Positions 1-6,487 of a stretch of 7,378 nt of DNA are shown here, one piece after another. Position numbers and translations under genes: made by a program. This stretch comes from Promethearchaeota archaeon (lineage in GTDB: Archaea; Asgardarchaeota; Lokiarchaeia; Sigyniarchaeales; SOKP01): NCBI GenBank assembly GCA_030612905.1, contig JAUWNA010000088.1, positions 1 to 7,378 of the forward strand, in the 5' to 3' direction. Within the stretch, counting starts at the first letter, position 1, and every line of letters begins with the position of its first letter. Below the pieces are notes generated by a model. The model was not told the origin of the DNA and searched no databases. It was given only the letters and a program-made list of their open reading frames with translations.

Positions 1-774
1 AGAGGTATGCCTGTATGGGATCTAATTCTGCTAAAATTACCCCGAACTACGGATATTGCTATTTTTTCAATAATTATAGCAGCAACGGTTGGAATTAAGA
101 CGGGTATTATTTCGGCAACTCATAGAAATAAAGCAAAGGATACAATTTTTAGAGGAATTACACTACTTGGCGTGGCATTGCCTGTGTTTTTTCTTGGTAT
201 GTTGCTCCAGTATACATTAGGTTATTTGATTAGAATAGATGATGTGGCACTTTTTCCCACGACCGGGTTTAAAAACATAATCTATGAAGATCCCAAATTG
301 GTAACTGGATTTAGAATCATTGATGCTTTTCTCTCTGGAGAGTATTATATGATTTGGGATTATTTGTGGCATTTAATTTTACCAGTGTTTTGTTTATCTT
401 TCATATCCTTGGCATCAATAGTGAGGCAAACCCGCTCGAGTATGCTTGAAATTCTTGAACAAGATTACATAAGAACCGCTCGAGCAAAAGGCTGTAAAGA
501 AAGGGACGTTATTAATACCCATGCTAAAAAAAATGCGATGATTCCGGTCGTCACCATTCTCGGTTTAGGTTTTGGGTCATTGCTAACAGGTGCAGTCCTT
601 ACAGAAACTACATTTGGATTAGCGGGAATGGGAGAGTTATTGATTCTATCTATTCGAAATAGTGATTATTGGGTATTAAACGGGTTAGTCTTTTTCTTTG
701 CCTTAGTTTTTATTTCGGTTAATTTAATTACAGATGTAGTATATGGTATTTTAGATCCACGAATAAGATATTGA
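1..774 (+). CDS. dppB: ABC transporter permease, DppB/OppB type (5' partial)
   Basis: This is one of the two membrane permeases of a peptide/nickel-family ABC importer. The reading frame is open to the first base, and the first visible residues (RGMPVWDLI, then a KLPRT segment) match the segment that normally follows the first periplasmic loop. About 80-90 N-terminal residues, including the first membrane helix, are therefore missing. The ATG at position 7 is internal, not the start. In the 257 visible residues, hydrophobic segments lie near 16-38, 52-75, 119-142, 181-203 and 226-250. The EAA loop that docks on the ATPases is clear around residues 155-182 (YIRTARAKG, then KKNAMIP), followed by the usual TETTFGLAGMG segment. 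The protein ends LDPRIRY, a typical family C-terminus. The dppC homologue follows after 22 nt. Substrate (peptide, nickel or sugar) cannot be read from the permease. Confidence 0.93.
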   Translation, partial: RGMPVWDLILLKLPRTTDIAIFSIIIAATVGIKTGIISATHRNKAKDTIFRGITLLGVALPVFFLGMLLQYTLGYLIRIDDVALFPTTGFKNIIYEDPKLVTGFRIIDAFLSGEYYMIWDYLWHLILPVFCLSFISLASIVRQTRSSMLEILEQDYIRTARAKGCKERDVINTHAKKNAMIPVVTILGLGFGSLLTGAVLTETTFGLAGMGELLILSIRNSDYWVLNGLVFFFALVFISVNLITDVVYGILDPRIRY

Positions 775-783
775 TTGATAAAT

Positions 784-788
784 GAGGT
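784..788 (+). promoter_or_regulatory. Ribosome binding site of dppC
   Basis: GAGGT lies 8 nt before the ATG at 797. It is the best Shine-Dalgarno match in the operon and supports that start. Confidence 0.6.
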
Positions 789-796
789 AAAATGTA

Positions 797-1828
797 ATGC
801 AAAAAGAAATAGTTAATAAGTCCATGTTTGAAGAGGAAAGGAAATTTAATAGCGTAAAGGAAATTTCTAAAAGGATTTTGAAGTGGACCACTAAAAATTT
901 AAAATTCCTTTTCGTTCCAGCATCTCGACTAGACGAGTTAACAATTAGAGAATTCGAATATGAAAAGAAACTAAGTAAGAGAAAATTCATTAGACGATTT
1001 AAATCCGTTTTAACTATACTTGGCATCGTGTTAGTGCTCTTTATAGCCACATTGGCGGTGTTCCCTCATTGGCTTGCACCTTATACTTTTCAAGAAGCTC
1101 TTGGTGCATATAGTCCATGGTGGGGTGTGCCTTCCCAAGAACACATTTTTGGAACAACCTTATTTGGACGTGATGTCCTCACAAGATTAATCTTTGGAGC
1201 AAGAACCTCGTTGACAGTCGCACTTCCAGCTATAACTTTTAGTGTAGTATTTGGTGTTATGATAGGTGTTGTCGCCGCATACTACGGAGGATGGGTTGAC
1301 GCGGTAATCATGAGAATAATGGATGTTTTTCTAGCTTTTCCCTCTTTAGTCCTTGCACTGGTGTTTATAGTCGTTTTAGGTGAGTATTTTGAAACTGGAC
1401 CCCGAATTGATTACATTATGCTTGCTTGGGGGATTCTTGGGGTTCCCTACTATTCGCGTTTGATAAGGGGTAATGTACTTCAAGCTAAAGAGTTACCATA
1501 TATACAAGCCGCTAGAGTAGCGGGAGCTGGAAATGGAAGAATAATGTTTAAGCATATTTTACCTAATGTTATACAACCAATAATAATTTCAGTCACATTT
1601 GACATTGGGGGCATAATATTGAGCTTAGCCGGACTTTCATTCTTAGGTTTTAGTGATTATAGAATGATTGACTGGGGAAACGAGATTAGTATGGGCCGAG
1701 CGTATCTCTATATTGCCCCTTGGGCTTCAATGTGGCCTGGGGTCTTCATTTTATTGGCTGTTTTAGGTTTTATGTTGTTAGGTGATGGATTACGTGATGC
1801 GTTAGATCCTCGATTAAAAAATTTATAG
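797..1828 (+). CDS. dppC: ABC transporter permease, DppC/OppC type
   Basis: Second membrane permease of the importer, expected to pair with DppB to form the translocation channel. The 343 residues include an unusually long, highly charged cytoplasmic N-terminus (about 1-70) before the first membrane helix (about 71-90). The family hallmark GTTLFGRDVLTRLIFGARTSL is split across 119-139. Further helices lie near 140-162, 175-195, 205-222, 260-285 and 315-330. The EAA loop contacting the ATPase is at about 235-262 (YIQAARVAG, then HILPN). The C-terminus LRDALDPRLKNL is typical. Most family members are about 280-310 residues, and the extra length is the N-terminal extension. The start is supported by GAGGT 8 nt upstream. 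A later start at Met10 would not remove the extension. The ATPase genes follow after 58 nt. Confidence 0.95.
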   Translation: MQKEIVNKSMFEEERKFNSVKEISKRILKWTTKNLKFLFVPASRLDELTIREFEYEKKLSKRKFIRRFKSVLTILGIVLVLFIATLAVFPHWLAPYTFQEALGAYSPWWGVPSQEHIFGTTLFGRDVLTRLIFGARTSLTVALPAITFSVVFGVMIGVVAAYYGGWVDAVIMRIMDVFLAFPSLVLALVFIVVLGEYFETGPRIDYIMLAWGILGVPYYSRLIRGNVLQAKELPYIQAARVAGAGNGRIMFKHILPNVIQPIIISVTFDIGGIILSLAGLSFLGFSDYRMIDWGNEISMGRAYLYIAPWASMWPGVFILLAVLGFMLLGDGLRDALDPRLKNL

Positions 1829-1871
1829 AGGATCATTAATTATACTTTTTAAACATAAATGATATCAAACT

Positions 1872-1875
1872 GGAG
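1872..1875 (+). promoter_or_regulatory. Ribosome binding site of dppD
   Basis: GGAG lies 11 nt before the ATG at 1887. The spacing is slightly long but acceptable, and no better start is nearby. Confidence 0.45.
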
Positions 1876-1886
1876 AATAAAATAAA

Positions 1887-3131
1887 ATGACAGAAAGCGT
1901 AGAAATATCGTCAACAGATAAGGAATCAAATGATAAATTACTACAAATCAAAAATTTAAAAACATATTTTTATACTGAAGAAGGAGTAGTAAAAGCGGTT
2001 GACGGAGTTTCATTCGATATTTTTAAAAATGAAGTGCTTGGGTTAGTAGGAGAAACTGGTTGTGGAAAATCGGTTACTGCTTTATCTATATTAAACTTAG
2101 TTAGAGCCCCAGGAAAAATAATTGAAGGTAAGATTTTATTTAAAGATGAAAATTTGATTGAATTAAATAACAAGGAAATGAGAGAATATCGTGGAAAAGA
2201 GATTACTATGATTTTTCAGGATCCTCTCAATTCTCTCAATCCTGTTATGTCAGTTGGGGCTCAAGTAGGGGAAACTTTTTTATTACATCAAAAAGAAATA
2301 CTTAAGGCAGAGTTAGATCGTAGAAAACTTGAAAGGAAAAAAAAAACTGATGAACGAAAAACACTAAAAAAAGAATTGAAAATAAATAAAGAAACATTAA
2401 GTGAAGAAGAAACAGAAGAATTACAACTACGGATAGAACAGCTCTCTCAAGAAACTAAACGCTATCCCCAATTGAAAGATGTAACGGATGATTACTCTGC
2501 AGAAATTATTAAAGAAGTAGGCATTGCCGATTCAAAAGAGATACTCCACCGTTATCCTCATGAATTAAGTGGTGGAATGAGACAGAGAGTCATGATTGCA
2601 ATGGCGCTCTCATGTAATCCCTCCTTATTGATTGCAGATGAACCAACAACCGCTTTAGATGTGACTATTCAAGCACAAATTCTAGAACTTATGAAACTAT
2701 TAAAGAAAAAGTTTAAGACTTCAATTATGTTAATAACACATGATCTTGGCGTTATTGCAGAATTATGCGATAGAGTAGCAGTGATGTACAGTGGAAACAT
2801 TGTAGAATACGCAACTGCAGAGGATTTATTTAAGAAACCAAGACATCCTTACACACAAGGACTTTTAGGAGCAATTCCAAGAATAGATATGAAGGATCAA
2901 AAGCTTAAAACTATAAGGGGAATGGTTCCCAATCTAATATATCCTCCATCAGCTTGTAGGTTTCATCCACGATGTGATTATAGAATGGAAGTATGCGATA
3001 AAATCAAACCTAAACTAAATGAGATTAGTGAAAAATATTTTGTTGCATGCCATTTATTTGATCCAGAATATAAAGACTCTCCTAAATATGAATTGAAAGA
3101 TAAAGAAGATTTAGTATCATTTCAAATTTAA
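1887..3131 (+). CDS. dppD: ABC transporter ATP-binding protein, DppD/OppD type
   Basis: One of two cytoplasmic ATPases powering the importer. All nucleotide-binding motifs are intact: Walker A GETGCGKS (55-62), Q-loop Gln111 in IFQDPLNSLNP, signature LSGGMRQR (227-234), Walker B LLIADEP (247-253), D-loop ALD (256-258) and H-loop His285. The C-terminal oligopeptide-transporter domain has four cysteines (357, 363, 370, 388) spaced C-x5-C-x6-C-x17-C, a pattern reported to hold an iron-sulfur cluster in some OppD relatives. Between Q-loop and signature there is an extra stretch of roughly 55 residues (about 135-200), very rich in Lys and Glu and probably a coiled-coil hairpin. In usual family members this interval is about 58 residues; here it is 116. 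The total of 414 is long for the family (about 320-340). A 10-A tract at 2337-2346 lies in this insertion, but the frame is open on both sides. Confidence 0.95.
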   Translation: MTESVEISSTDKESNDKLLQIKNLKTYFYTEEGVVKAVDGVSFDIFKNEVLGLVGETGCGKSVTALSILNLVRAPGKIIEGKILFKDENLIELNNKEMREYRGKEITMIFQDPLNSLNPVMSVGAQVGETFLLHQKEILKAELDRRKLERKKKTDERKTLKKELKINKETLSEEETEELQLRIEQLSQETKRYPQLKDVTDDYSAEIIKEVGIADSKEILHRYPHELSGGMRQRVMIAMALSCNPSLLIADEPTTALDVTIQAQILELMKLLKKKFKTSIMLITHDLGVIAELCDRVAVMYSGNIVEYATAEDLFKKPRHPYTQGLLGAIPRIDMKDQKLKTIRGMVPNLIYPPSACRFHPRCDYRMEVCDKIKPKLNEISEKYFVACHLFDPEYKDSPKYELKDKEDLVSFQI

Positions 3132-3148
3132 ATTTTAAATAAATAAAG

Positions 3149-3154
3149 AAAGGA
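3149..3154 (+). promoter_or_regulatory. Ribosome binding site of dppF
   Basis: AAAGGA lies 10 nt before the ATG at 3165. It is a weak Shine-Dalgarno match, but it sits at the right distance and agrees with the other genes inside this operon. Confidence 0.4.
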
Positions 3155-3164
3155 TAATCAGAAA

Positions 3165-4301
3165 ATGACAGAAGTAGAAAAAAGCATTATATCCCCTGAA
3201 AAGTTTGATATACCAGAAGATTCAATAATTTCAGTAAGAAATCTTAAAACTTATTATCCAATTTATGGAGGATTATTCAAAAGAAAGATTGGATATGTAA
3301 AGGCGGTTGATGGTGTATCTTTTGATCTTCGTAAAAAAGAAACTATTGGGTTAGTAGGCGAGAGTGGATGCGGTAAGACGACTATTGGAAATACTATTTT
3401 AGATTTGATCTCCCCTACATCGGGAGAAATTTATTATAAAGGTAAATTAATAGCTAATAATCCTAAATTTAAACTTATAAAACAAAAAGAAAAGATTGCA
3501 AAAAATACAGAAATCGAGGAGGAAATAAACACTATTAGCTTTAATAAAGACATGAGGAAGAAAATACAAATGGTATTTCAAGATCCAGACTCTTCTTTAA
3601 ATCCACGCTGGAAAATAGTAAATATAATTGGAGAACCACTCAGATTACTGGTTGGTATAAAGTCAAGAAATGAAATTAGGAGGCGAGTCTTAGAACTATT
3701 AGAAACCGTTTCCATGAAATTAGAGCATTTAGATAGATTTCCTCATGAGTTTTCTGGAGGACAAAAACAACGAATTGTCATCGCTCGAGCATTAGCATGC
3801 AACCCAGAAGTGATGATATTGGATGAACCAACTTCCGCATTAGATGTATCAGTTCAAGCTCAAATTTTAAATTTATTGAAAGAACTTCAAAAAAGATTTA
3901 ACTTGTCATATCTCTTCATTACACATGATTTAAGCGTGATTCAACACATAGCTGATGGGGTTCAGGTGATGTATTTAGGTAAGTTCGTTGAAGGTGGAAC
4001 CATAGATGAAGTGTTCTACAATCCAACCCATCCGTATACGAAAGCACTGCTTTCAGCAAGACCAACTTTCGATCCGGGGATAAAAGCAAAGAGAATTATC
4101 TTAGAAGGCGATGTTCCTAGTCCAATTAATCCTCCAAGCGGATGCGCTTTTCATCCAAGGTGTTTCGAAAAAGAAAAACACGATGGGTGTCACCTAAACA
4201 AACCTGAAAGGGTCGACCTAGGCGGCGAGCATTACATGTTTTGTACTCCTTTAAGAGATGAAAAAAAGTCGTATGAAGGAATGGAATATATCTCAGACTA
4301 A
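3165..4301 (+). CDS. dppF: ABC transporter ATP-binding protein, DppF/OppF type
   Basis: Second ATPase of the importer, expected to form a heterodimer with the preceding DppD. Motifs present: Walker A GESGCGKT (65-72), Q-loop Gln139 in VFQDPDSSLNPRW, signature FSGGQKQR (196-203), Walker B VMILDEP (216-222), D-loop ALD (225-227) and H-loop His254. The N-terminal YPIYGGLFKR (31-40) is typical of the F-type subunit and separates it from the D-type. The C-terminal domain carries cysteines 327, 333, 342 and 360 (C-x5-C-x8-C-x17-C). The Walker A to Q-loop interval is about 23 residues longer than usual because of a charged insertion near 97-130. Last gene of the operon; a T-rich stretch follows the stop codon. 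Confidence 0.95.
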   Translation: MTEVEKSIISPEKFDIPEDSIISVRNLKTYYPIYGGLFKRKIGYVKAVDGVSFDLRKKETIGLVGESGCGKTTIGNTILDLISPTSGEIYYKGKLIANNPKFKLIKQKEKIAKNTEIEEEINTISFNKDMRKKIQMVFQDPDSSLNPRWKIVNIIGEPLRLLVGIKSRNEIRRRVLELLETVSMKLEHLDRFPHEFSGGQKQRIVIARALACNPEVMILDEPTSALDVSVQAQILNLLKELQKRFNLSYLFITHDLSVIQHIADGVQVMYLGKFVEGGTIDEVFYNPTHPYTKALLSARPTFDPGIKAKRIILEGDVPSPINPPSGCAFHPRCFEKEKHDGCHLNKPERVDLGGEHYMFCTPLRDEKKSYEGMEYISD

Positions 4302-4307
4302 ATCAAA

Positions 4308-4320
4308 TCTTTTTCCTTTT
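4308..4320 (+). terminator. T-rich archaeal-type terminator after the dpp operon
   Basis: Starting 7 nt after the dppF stop codon, two T-runs (T5 at 4310-4314 and T4 at 4317-4320) are separated by CC. Archaeal RNA polymerase commonly terminates at such tracts. The bases AATCTTTT (4306-4313) can also pair with AAAAGATT (4356-4363), but that loop is long and probably irrelevant. Confidence 0.5.
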
Positions 4321-4366
4321 CAATATTTACTTCTTCTAAATAGATTTAATATTAGAAAAGATTCGA

Positions 4367-4378
4367 AAATTCATAAAA
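4367..4378 (+). repeat. Copy 1 of shared 12-mer AAATTCATAAAA
   Basis: This is an exact copy of the 12-mer that also forms both arms of the inverted repeat at 6435-6477. It ends 34 nt before the DUF362 start codon, just upstream of the TATA-like box. It could be a regulator site or part of a BRE-like promoter region. Chance similarity in AT-rich DNA is possible. Confidence 0.45.
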
Positions 4379-4380
4379 AA

Positions 4381-4390
4381 AATAAATTAT
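4381..4390 (+). promoter_or_regulatory. TATA-like box of the DUF362 gene
   Basis: AATAAATTAT is centred about 27 nt upstream of the ATG at 4413 and preceded by an A-rich stretch. An archaeal start site about 25 nt downstream would fall at the ATG, giving a leaderless transcript. No Shine-Dalgarno match lies before this ATG, which agrees. Confidence 0.45.
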
Positions 4391-4412
4391 TGTTACTTTT
4401 TTTATAGTAATC

Positions 4413-5582
4413 ATGTCTCGCAAATCTCAGATTTTTGTAGTAAAAACGGCTCCAAATACAGTTTTGGAGGATTATAAGAAATTAATGCATTTAGCAGAAT
4501 ATGAAAAGTTTTACGATAAAAATAATAAAACCATCTTAAAATTAAATTTAAGTTGGTCAAAATTTTTCCCTTCGTGTTCCAGTCCGCCATGGCAGGTTGA
4601 AGGAGTCCTTAAAACCATGGTAGAGGATGGATATAATCCAAAAAAAATCTTTACTGCTGAAAATAGAACTGTCGTGACGAACATCGAAAAGGGGCTAAAA
4701 GGAAACAAGTGGGGGCCTATTATCAAGAGATATGGAGCGTGGTTTGTCCCATTAACACGGGTTCCGTTTGTGCCGTATGAATCTTTAAGACATAGGTTTA
4801 ATTCGTTGAAAAATAGGCAGTTGCATGTTCTTGATTCTAAAATATTTCCAGAAGGTTTTAAAATTCCAGAATTTTACGTGGGGAAATCCATAATTCACCT
4901 TCCAACCATGAAAACTCACGGTCATACAGGGGCGATCGGAGGCTCACTAAAACAAACCAAGGAAGAAATGAAGCATGGAGGGATAACATGCTCTATGAAA
5001 AATGCCTTCGGTGGTCTTTTGACCAAGCGTAGACATTTTAGTCACCAATTTATGTCTGAAGTATTAGTGGATTTGTTAATAATTCAAAAACAAATACACC
5101 CGAACATTATGGCAGTAGTAGATGGAACTGTGTGTGGGGATGGGGCGGGACCAAGAACTATGATTCCTCGTATCAAAAATTATCTACTTGCGGGTTACGA
5201 TCAAGTCGCCGTTGACGCCGTTGTAGCTAAAATGTTAGGATTTGAACCTTTGAAATTACCAGCTATAAAACTAGCGCATGAAGAAGGGTTGGGTTGCGGA
5301 GACTTCGAAGATATTGAGATTATTGGAGAGGATGTATCGAACATAAATTGGAACTTTAAAGTAAAACGTAGTTTGGTAATTTGGGGAGATCAGATGGTTA
5401 GAAAAGGATCCCTAAAATTTTTAAATCCATTATTACAAAATAAAATCTTTTTTACCTTTCCAATTTTAGGTTCCTTAATCTTTCATGATATGCTATGGTA
5501 CCCTACAATCGGCAAGAAAAGAATAAATAATTTCCTCAAAACAGGATGGGGAAAAGTTTTCAAAAATTATCCTCATAATTAG
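4413..5582 (+). CDS. DUF362 domain-containing protein, function unknown
   Basis: A 389-residue soluble protein of the DUF362 family, which has no firmly assigned reaction. Family features seen: PPWQVEGVLKTMVEDG (58-73), the HLPTMKTHGHTGAIGG segment (162-177), MKNAFGGLL (195-203), VDGTVCGDGAGPRTMIP (236-252), DQVAVDAVVAKMLGFEPL (263-280) and LGCGDFEDIEIIGED (293-307). The tail has HDMLWYPTIGKKR (358-370) and TGWGKVFKNY. Many DUF362 proteins are fused to a 4Fe-4S ferredoxin module; here there are only four scattered cysteines (55, 193, 241, 295) and no such module. Residues of about 177-192, between the KTHGH and KNAFGG motifs, look like an insertion relative to the family as I remember it. No signal peptide is evident. 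It is probably a single-gene transcript with its own promoter. Its stop codon overlaps that of the convergent methyltransferase gene. A role in transport with the upstream operon is not indicated. Confidence 0.85.
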   Translation: MSRKSQIFVVKTAPNTVLEDYKKLMHLAEYEKFYDKNNKTILKLNLSWSKFFPSCSSPPWQVEGVLKTMVEDGYNPKKIFTAENRTVVTNIEKGLKGNKWGPIIKRYGAWFVPLTRVPFVPYESLRHRFNSLKNRQLHVLDSKIFPEGFKIPEFYVGKSIIHLPTMKTHGHTGAIGGSLKQTKEEMKHGGITCSMKNAFGGLLTKRRHFSHQFMSEVLVDLLIIQKQIHPNIMAVVDGTVCGDGAGPRTMIPRIKNYLLAGYDQVAVDAVVAKMLGFEPLKLPAIKLAHEEGLGCGDFEDIEIIGEDVSNINWNFKVKRSLVIWGDQMVRKGSLKFLNPLLQNKIFFTFPILGSLIFHDMLWYPTIGKKRINNFLKTGWGKVFKNYPHN

Positions 5583-6373
5583 TGGTTAATTTCTTTCGCC
5601 TCTTTAAGAACTCTCTCTATTAAATCTCTAAAATTAAGATTATATTTCTTATCTAGTTGAATATGGATCAAAAATTCAACAGCCCCTCCTTTTCCTAAAA
5701 TAGGAGAAACTATTATCCCCTTAGGAAAGAACGAATTTTCAACATTCCATTCCATTAAGTTAAGCAAAATCTGGTAAAGTTTTTCTGAATCTTTTATTAC
5801 TTTTAATTTGGTTTCTTCACGAAAGTTTATTTCAAAAATAGGTTTAACTAAAACAACAATATCTCCATTTTTCTTCAAATAATTCCTGATGTTAGGTAGT
5901 ACTGACTTGAGCGAAGAGAAAGTTATGTCTATTGTTACAATGTCTACTTTATTAGGTAGAGTTTTCAAACTTCTAGCATCGACTCCTAAAAGTTCGATTA
6001 TTTTTTCATTCTTACATTTTAAGGAAGGATGAAGTATATCTGTTGCAGTATCAATGGCGTAAATTTTAATTGCTCCATGCTGCAATAAGCAATCTGTAAA
6101 ACCCCCGATTGAAGAACCAATATCTGCGCAAACCTTTCCTTTAACTGAGATAGAGAAACGCTCTAATGCCGCTTCTAACTTAAGTCCTCCCCGCCCAACA
6201 TAAGGAAATTTTCGCAATAATTGGATATCAGAAGTGTTTTCAATTTTCTTACCCGGTTTAGTATTTATTACATCGTTTACATACACATAACCCTTTTTTA
6301 TTAACCACTGTGCCTTTGTTCTACTTTCTACTAACCTTCTTTCCACTAGTAGGATGTCTAAGCGTTCTTTCAT
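5579..6373 (-). CDS. tlyA: TlyA-family rRNA 2'-O-methyltransferase (S4 + FtsJ-like domains)
   Basis: A 264-residue protein predicted to transfer a methyl group from S-adenosylmethionine to the 2'-OH of a cytidine in rRNA; bacterial TlyA acts on 16S C1409 and/or 23S C1920. An N-terminal S4 RNA-binding domain (about 1-60: RLDILLVERRLVESRTKAQ, then KPGKKI) leads into RGGLKLEAAL (61-70) and a Rossmann methyltransferase fold. The SAM-binding motif is DIGSSIGGFTDCLL (84-97). The catalytic K-D-K-E tetrad is complete: Lys65, Asp149 in TIDITF, Lys177 in LVKPIFE and Glu233 in AVEFL. These line up with the tetrad of Mycobacterium TlyA. Length and domain order are normal for the family. The site in archaeal rRNA is unknown. 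A TATA-like box sits about 24 nt upstream of the ATG, and only GAAGAG directly abutting the ATG resembles a Shine-Dalgarno site, which is too close to work. Confidence 0.9.
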   Translation of the reverse strand: MKERLDILLVERRLVESRTKAQWLIKKGYVYVNDVINTKPGKKIENTSDIQLLRKFPYVGRGGLKLEAALERFSISVKGKVCADIGSSIGGFTDCLLQHGAIKIYAIDTATDILHPSLKCKNEKIIELLGVDARSLKTLPNKVDIVTIDITFSSLKSVLPNIRNYLKKNGDIVVLVKPIFEINFREETKLKVIKDSEKLYQILLNLMEWNVENSFFPKGIIVSPILGKGGAVEFLIHIQLDKKYNLNFRDLIERVLKEAKEINH

Positions 6374-6390
6374 CTCTTCAGCATCAAAAT

Positions 6391-6404
6391 ATTTTAATAT
6401 TAAT
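6391..6404 (-). promoter_or_regulatory. TATA-like box of the tlyA gene
   Basis: On the minus strand this reads ATTAATATTAAAAT, centred about 24-25 nt before the ATG at 6373. It predicts transcription starting at or next to the start codon, so a leaderless mRNA. Confidence 0.45.
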
Positions 6405-6434
6405 TGGTAATAACGATGAAAATAATAAAATCAT

Positions 6435-6477
6435 TTTTATGAATTTCTTAAAAAAGTCGAGTTTTAAATTCATAAAA
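6435..6477. repeat. Perfect 12-bp inverted repeat in the divergent promoter region
   Basis: TTTTATGAATTT (6435-6446) and AAATTCATAAAA (6466-6477) are exact reverse complements separated by 19 nt. The spacer holds a short AAAA/TTTT inner pairing (6452-6455 with 6462-6465) around GTCGAG. The right arm overlaps the TATA-like box of the gene at 6488, and the left arm lies about 61 nt upstream of the tlyA start. The same 12-mer also stands before the DUF362 gene. This is a candidate operator for a dimeric regulator controlling both divergent genes; the function is inferred from position only. Confidence 0.55.
6462..6470 (+). promoter_or_regulatory. TATA-like box of the KH-protein gene
   Basis: TTTTAAATT is centred 22 nt before the ATG at 6488 and 28 nt before the in-frame ATG at 6494. 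The spacing slightly favours a leaderless start near 6488-6494. No Shine-Dalgarno sequence is seen. Confidence 0.4.
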
Positions 6478-6487
6478 TAAAAACATA

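Noticed and set aside
751..1050. Minus-strand open frame of 99 residues opposite the start of dppC
   Set aside because: It lies antisense to a clear permease gene, has low-complexity Ser/Leu/Phe content from the opposite strand, and shows no family motif.
1829..1886. Possible internal promoter (CTTTTTAAACAT) before dppD
   Set aside because: The box is about 35-40 nt from the ATG, a Shine-Dalgarno is present, and AT-rich gaps often look TATA-like; the ATPase genes most simply belong to the same operon.
1970..2173. Minus-strand open frame opposite the Walker A region of dppD
   Set aside because: The plus-strand ATPase motifs are conserved here, and the antisense frame is a shadow.
2337..2346. 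A10 tract in dppD as a programmed frameshift site
   Set aside because: The frame before and after the tract encodes one continuous ATPase with all motifs; no alternative product of interest was seen.
1..4301. The four-gene transporter as a novel system
   Set aside because: Apart from insertions, gene order and motifs are those of ordinary Dpp/Opp importers.
4511..4726. Minus-strand open frame inside the DUF362 gene
   Set aside because: It is antisense to conserved DUF362 motifs and has no supporting start signal or similarity.
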